Source: an uncultured Ruminococcus sp.
Lineage (GTDB): Bacteria > Bacillota > Clostridia > Oscillospirales > Ruminococcaceae
Length of the DNA: 16,301 nt
Reading direction: 5' to 3'
Assembly (NCBI GenBank): GCA_900319195.1
Contig: ONNL01000092.1
Location: forward strand, 1 to 16,301
Shown in pieces: positions 14,513 to 16,301 of the stretch; the stretch's first letter is position 1, and each line of letters opens with the position of its first letter. Made by a program: the position numbers and the translations under genes. The notes under the pieces are model-generated. The model was not told where the DNA came from. It saw nothing but the letters and a program-made list of their open reading frames with translations, and ran no database searches.

Positions 14513-14591
14513 GTATGTATTCAAATTTTTTATATGGGTGCGTTCGCATTTGCACAACTCGAAACGACCACAAAAATACTTATACCACGTA

Positions 14592-15428
14592 TCAGCCGCG
14601 GACTATTATCTCGCAGTCCGCTCCCGGAATATCGCGTATGACCTCGCTCACGGACGACACCTCTATCCTGCCGTAAAGCGCATTCTTTATCGAAATAACG
14701 GGAGTCGTTATCTCGGCATTAACCTCAGAGCGCTCAAAGCAGAGGTCGGCATCTTCCATGCGGCAATTCTTCAGCGTGAGATTCTTGCAGTAGCACAGCG
14801 GCTGAGTGCCCCTTATCGTGCAGTTTTCAAAGGTGAGATGATTGGAATACCAGCCGAGATACTCGCCTTTTACGACGCTGTTTCTCACTGTTACATTATC
14901 CGCGTGCCAGAAAGCGTCCTTCGTATTCAGCTCGCAGTCCTCTATGACAGCATTACGCACATACTGGAAGGAGTATTTTCCCTTGAAGTGCACTCCTTTG
15001 AGCGCGATGTCGGTGGAGTTCATCATGAAGTATTCGCTCTCCGCCGAGGAGTCCCTCATTTCCACATTATGCGTATTCCATGCAAACTCGGGCGACACTA
15101 TATCACAACCGCTAATTCTCACGTCGCTGCACTCGCGGAGTGCCTTTATGCCGTGCATTTTCGTATCGGTGATGTCGATGTGGTCGCAATACCACAGTGC
15201 CGCGCGGCAAAGCTCCGTCATCTCACAGCCCTCAATGGCAATGCGCCTGTCGTGCCAGAAGGGATAACGCAGATTGAAATACGAATCCCTGACGGTGATG
15301 TCCGTGCACTCCTTTAGTGCGCTCTCGCCGTCAGCCGCACCGTCAAAGCGGATATTTTCAAGACTGAGACCGCTCTCGCCGTAGAGTGCTCTCTCCTCAT
15401 CAAACGCTCTGTCATGTATCAGTTTCAT
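14592..15428 (-). CDS. DUF3737 family right-handed beta-helix protein
   Basis: A 278-residue protein with no signal peptide or membrane helix. The family opening is clear (DRAFDEERALYGESGLSLENI), followed by repeats of about 20-25 residues with periodic hydrophobic/Cys positions and recurring W/Y (YPFWHDRRI, RAALWYCDHI, FAWNTHNVEM, DAFWHADNVTV, YLGWYSNHLTF, PLCYCKNLTL). This is the pattern of a pectate-lyase-like beta-helix. The molecular function of DUF3737 is not known. It starts 12 bases after the dehydrogenase stop; GGAG (15437-15440 on the minus strand) overlaps the upstream stop region, 8 bases before the ATG. It runs toward the ABC operon and likely ends at the shared terminator. The antisense frame of this gene is long but is a shadow. 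Confidence 0.88.
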   Translation of the reverse strand: MKLIHDRAFDEERALYGESGLSLENIRFDGAADGESALKECTDITVRDSYFNLRYPFWHDRRIAIEGCEMTELCRAALWYCDHIDITDTKMHGIKALRECSDVRISGCDIVSPEFAWNTHNVEMRDSSAESEYFMMNSTDIALKGVHFKGKYSFQYVRNAVIEDCELNTKDAFWHADNVTVRNSVVKGEYLGWYSNHLTFENCTIRGTQPLCYCKNLTLKNCRMEDADLCFERSEVNAEITTPVISIKNALYGRIEVSSVSEVIRDIPGADCEIIVRG

Positions 15429-15440
15429 ATAATATGCTCC

Positions 15441-16187
15441 TTATCCCAGCGTCATTCCGCCGTCTGCGACTATGTTTGCTCCGTTTATGTATGAGGCTTC
15501 GTCCGAGCAGAGAAACAGCACCGTTTTCGCTATCTCCACAGGCTCCGCAGGACGCTTCATCGGTCCGAGGGTGACATTTTCCGTGCACTCCTTCTTCACG
15601 ACCGATCTATAGCTCTCGACCGTCCTCTTCATCATATCGGTATTCACCCACCCGGGCGACACCGAATTTATGCGGACTCCGTTACAGCCGTTTTCGTTGG
15701 CGGCATTCTTCGTCATGCCTATCACCGCCCACTTCGACGCTCCATAGCCTATCTCGTAGGGATAACCCTCCATGCCCGATACCGAGCCGAAATTCACTAT
15801 TGCTCCGTGTCCCTGCTTCCGCATAAAGGGGAGCGTGTATTTCATCATGAGAAATGTACCGAACACGTTCACCTCGAAGATAGTCCTTAGCTCGTCAAAG
15901 GGATAATCCTCGGTGCGAGCGCATGGTCCCGAAGCTCCTGCGGCATTTACAAGAAAGTCGATATGTCCGAGCCGGCCTGCCGCAAAGCTCACAGCCGCGC
16001 TCACGCTCTCCTCGTCGCAGATGTCAGCGCTCATGCATATCGCCTGACTGTTGCCCTCAAACAGTGAGGAAGTCCTCCTGTCAATACAGAGCACATTCGC
16101 TCCGCCCTCGATGAAAAGCCTTACCACCTCGGAGCCTATCCCGCCCGAAGCGCCTGTGACTATTGCCGTCCTGCCGTGAAGGTCCAT
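15441..16187 (-). CDS. Short-chain dehydrogenase/reductase (SDR), NAD(H)-type
   Basis: A 248-residue classical SDR. It has the nucleotide-binding TGASGGIG (11-18), NAAG (81-84), an Asn at N107, the catalytic Ser S135, and YGASK with Y148/K152. PGWVNTD (the PG motif) is near 179. D36 at the end of the second strand (CIDRR) favours NAD(H) over NADP(H). The C-terminus, INGANIVADGGMTLG, is standard. Substrate is unknown; FabG, sugar-alcohol and hydroxysteroid enzymes share this architecture. On the minus strand, AAGGAAG (16195-16201) is 7 bases before the ATG. It is the first gene of a two-gene operon with DUF3737. Only 33 bases upstream the putative insertion-sequence end begins, so the native promoter may have been displaced. 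Confidence 0.92.
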   Translation of the reverse strand: MDLHGRTAIVTGASGGIGSEVVRLFIEGGANVLCIDRRTSSLFEGNSQAICMSADICDEESVSAAVSFAAGRLGHIDFLVNAAGASGPCARTEDYPFDELRTIFEVNVFGTFLMMKYTLPFMRKQGHGAIVNFGSVSGMEGYPYEIGYGASKWAVIGMTKNAANENGCNGVRINSVSPGWVNTDMMKRTVESYRSVVKKECTENVTLGPMKRPAEPVEIAKTVLFLCSDEASYINGANIVADGGMTLG

Positions 16188-16215
16188 CTCCCCACTTCCT
16201 TTTCAAAAATATATA

Positions 16216-16301
16216 TTAAGGGCACCTCTAAAAACCTCTTCTGGAAAAAATCAGCTATGCACTGTATCTGTGTCGTCAAACTGCCTTACCGGGCGAAAGC
16301 C
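16216..16301. mobile_element. Possible insertion-sequence terminus running off the right edge
   Basis: TTAA (16216-16219) is directly followed by GGGCACCTCTAAAAACC (16220-16236), a sequence whose G-start and CTCTAAAAA body resemble terminal inverted repeats of some IS5/IS4-type elements. CCTCT repeats at 16225-16229 and 16235-16239. TTAA would be a plausible 4-base target duplication. The remaining 65 bases have no gene that I can support and run off the window. The matching far end and transposase cannot be seen, so this stays a suspicion. Confidence 0.35.

Noticed and set aside
14540..14591. Small hairpin (TGCG-TT-CGCA) between the convergent operons
   Set aside because: A 4-bp stem is within chance, and the strong 12-bp terminator nearby explains termination.
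14511..15317. A 268-codon open frame on the plus strand opposite DUF3737
   Set aside because: The minus strand frame carries the DUF3737 signature and a good ribosome binding site. The plus frame starts within the terminator T-run with no ribosome binding site.
16204..16240. A minus-strand promoter for the SDR operon (TATATT near 16208-16213)
   Set aside because: The -10 is acceptable but no hexamer at the right distance resembles a -35, and the AT-run alone is not enough.

Overview
The window looks like a low-to-mid GC Gram-positive chromosome from the Clostridia, most like a Ruminococcus or other Oscillospiraceae member. This rests on the gene order rimP-nusA-rnpM-ylxQ-infB-rbfA-nrnA-truB-ribF, on strong AGGAGG-type ribosome binding sites before most genes, and on tight coupling by ATGA and TAATG overlaps. 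The genus is an inference. No gap between genes exceeds 300 bases apart from none at all; the longest untranslated stretches are about 210 bases at the left edge, 120 bases at 9083-9202, 123 bases at 14469-14591 and 114 bases at the right edge.

Region 1 (1-9082, plus strand) is the transcription/translation 'nusA operon'. A near-consensus promoter (TTGATT, 17 bp, extended TATAAT) fires into a short leader with a terminator-like 10-bp hairpin, a layout expected for NusA autoregulation. The operon then encodes ribosome maturation (RimP, RbfA), transcription elongation/termination (NusA), an RNase P modulator (RnpM), an L7Ae-type RNA-binding protein (YlxQ), translation initiation factor IF2, a DHH nanoRNase/pAp phosphatase (NrnA), tRNA pseudouridine-55 synthase (TruB) and the FMN/FAD-producing RibF. 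Between infB and rbfA, where Bacillus subtilis carries ylxP, lies an unrecognised acidic protein with a lysine/alanine-rich tail (5376-5972). NusA has an unusual KH1 loop in which the last Gly of GXXG is Arg.

Region 2 (9083-14512, plus strand) is a five-gene cassette with its own promoter region, which is dense in inverted repeats. It encodes an ABC ATPase, a six-helix ABC-2 permease of GldF type, a GldG-like auxiliary protein anchored at both ends, a DUF4340 membrane-anchored protein with two visible copies of its repeat, and a small 93-residue conserved-looking protein. A strong rho-independent terminator at 14481-14512 closes it. The first four form a complete GldA/F/G-DUF4340 style transporter; its cargo is unknown.

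Region 3 (14592-16187, minus strand) is a two-gene operon: a classical NAD(H)-type short-chain dehydrogenase followed 12 bases later by a DUF3737 right-handed beta-helix protein. It converges on region 2 and probably shares its terminator. At the right edge, 33 bases upstream of the dehydrogenase start, the sequence changes to something resembling the terminal repeat of an insertion sequence next to a TTAA tetranucleotide; the rest of that element, if real, lies outside the window.

The most noteworthy items are the orphan acidic protein in the nusA operon, the NusA KH1 substitution, the leader hairpin, and the GldAFG-like cassette with its dyad-rich promoter. I did not find a clearly new defence, CRISPR or phage system.
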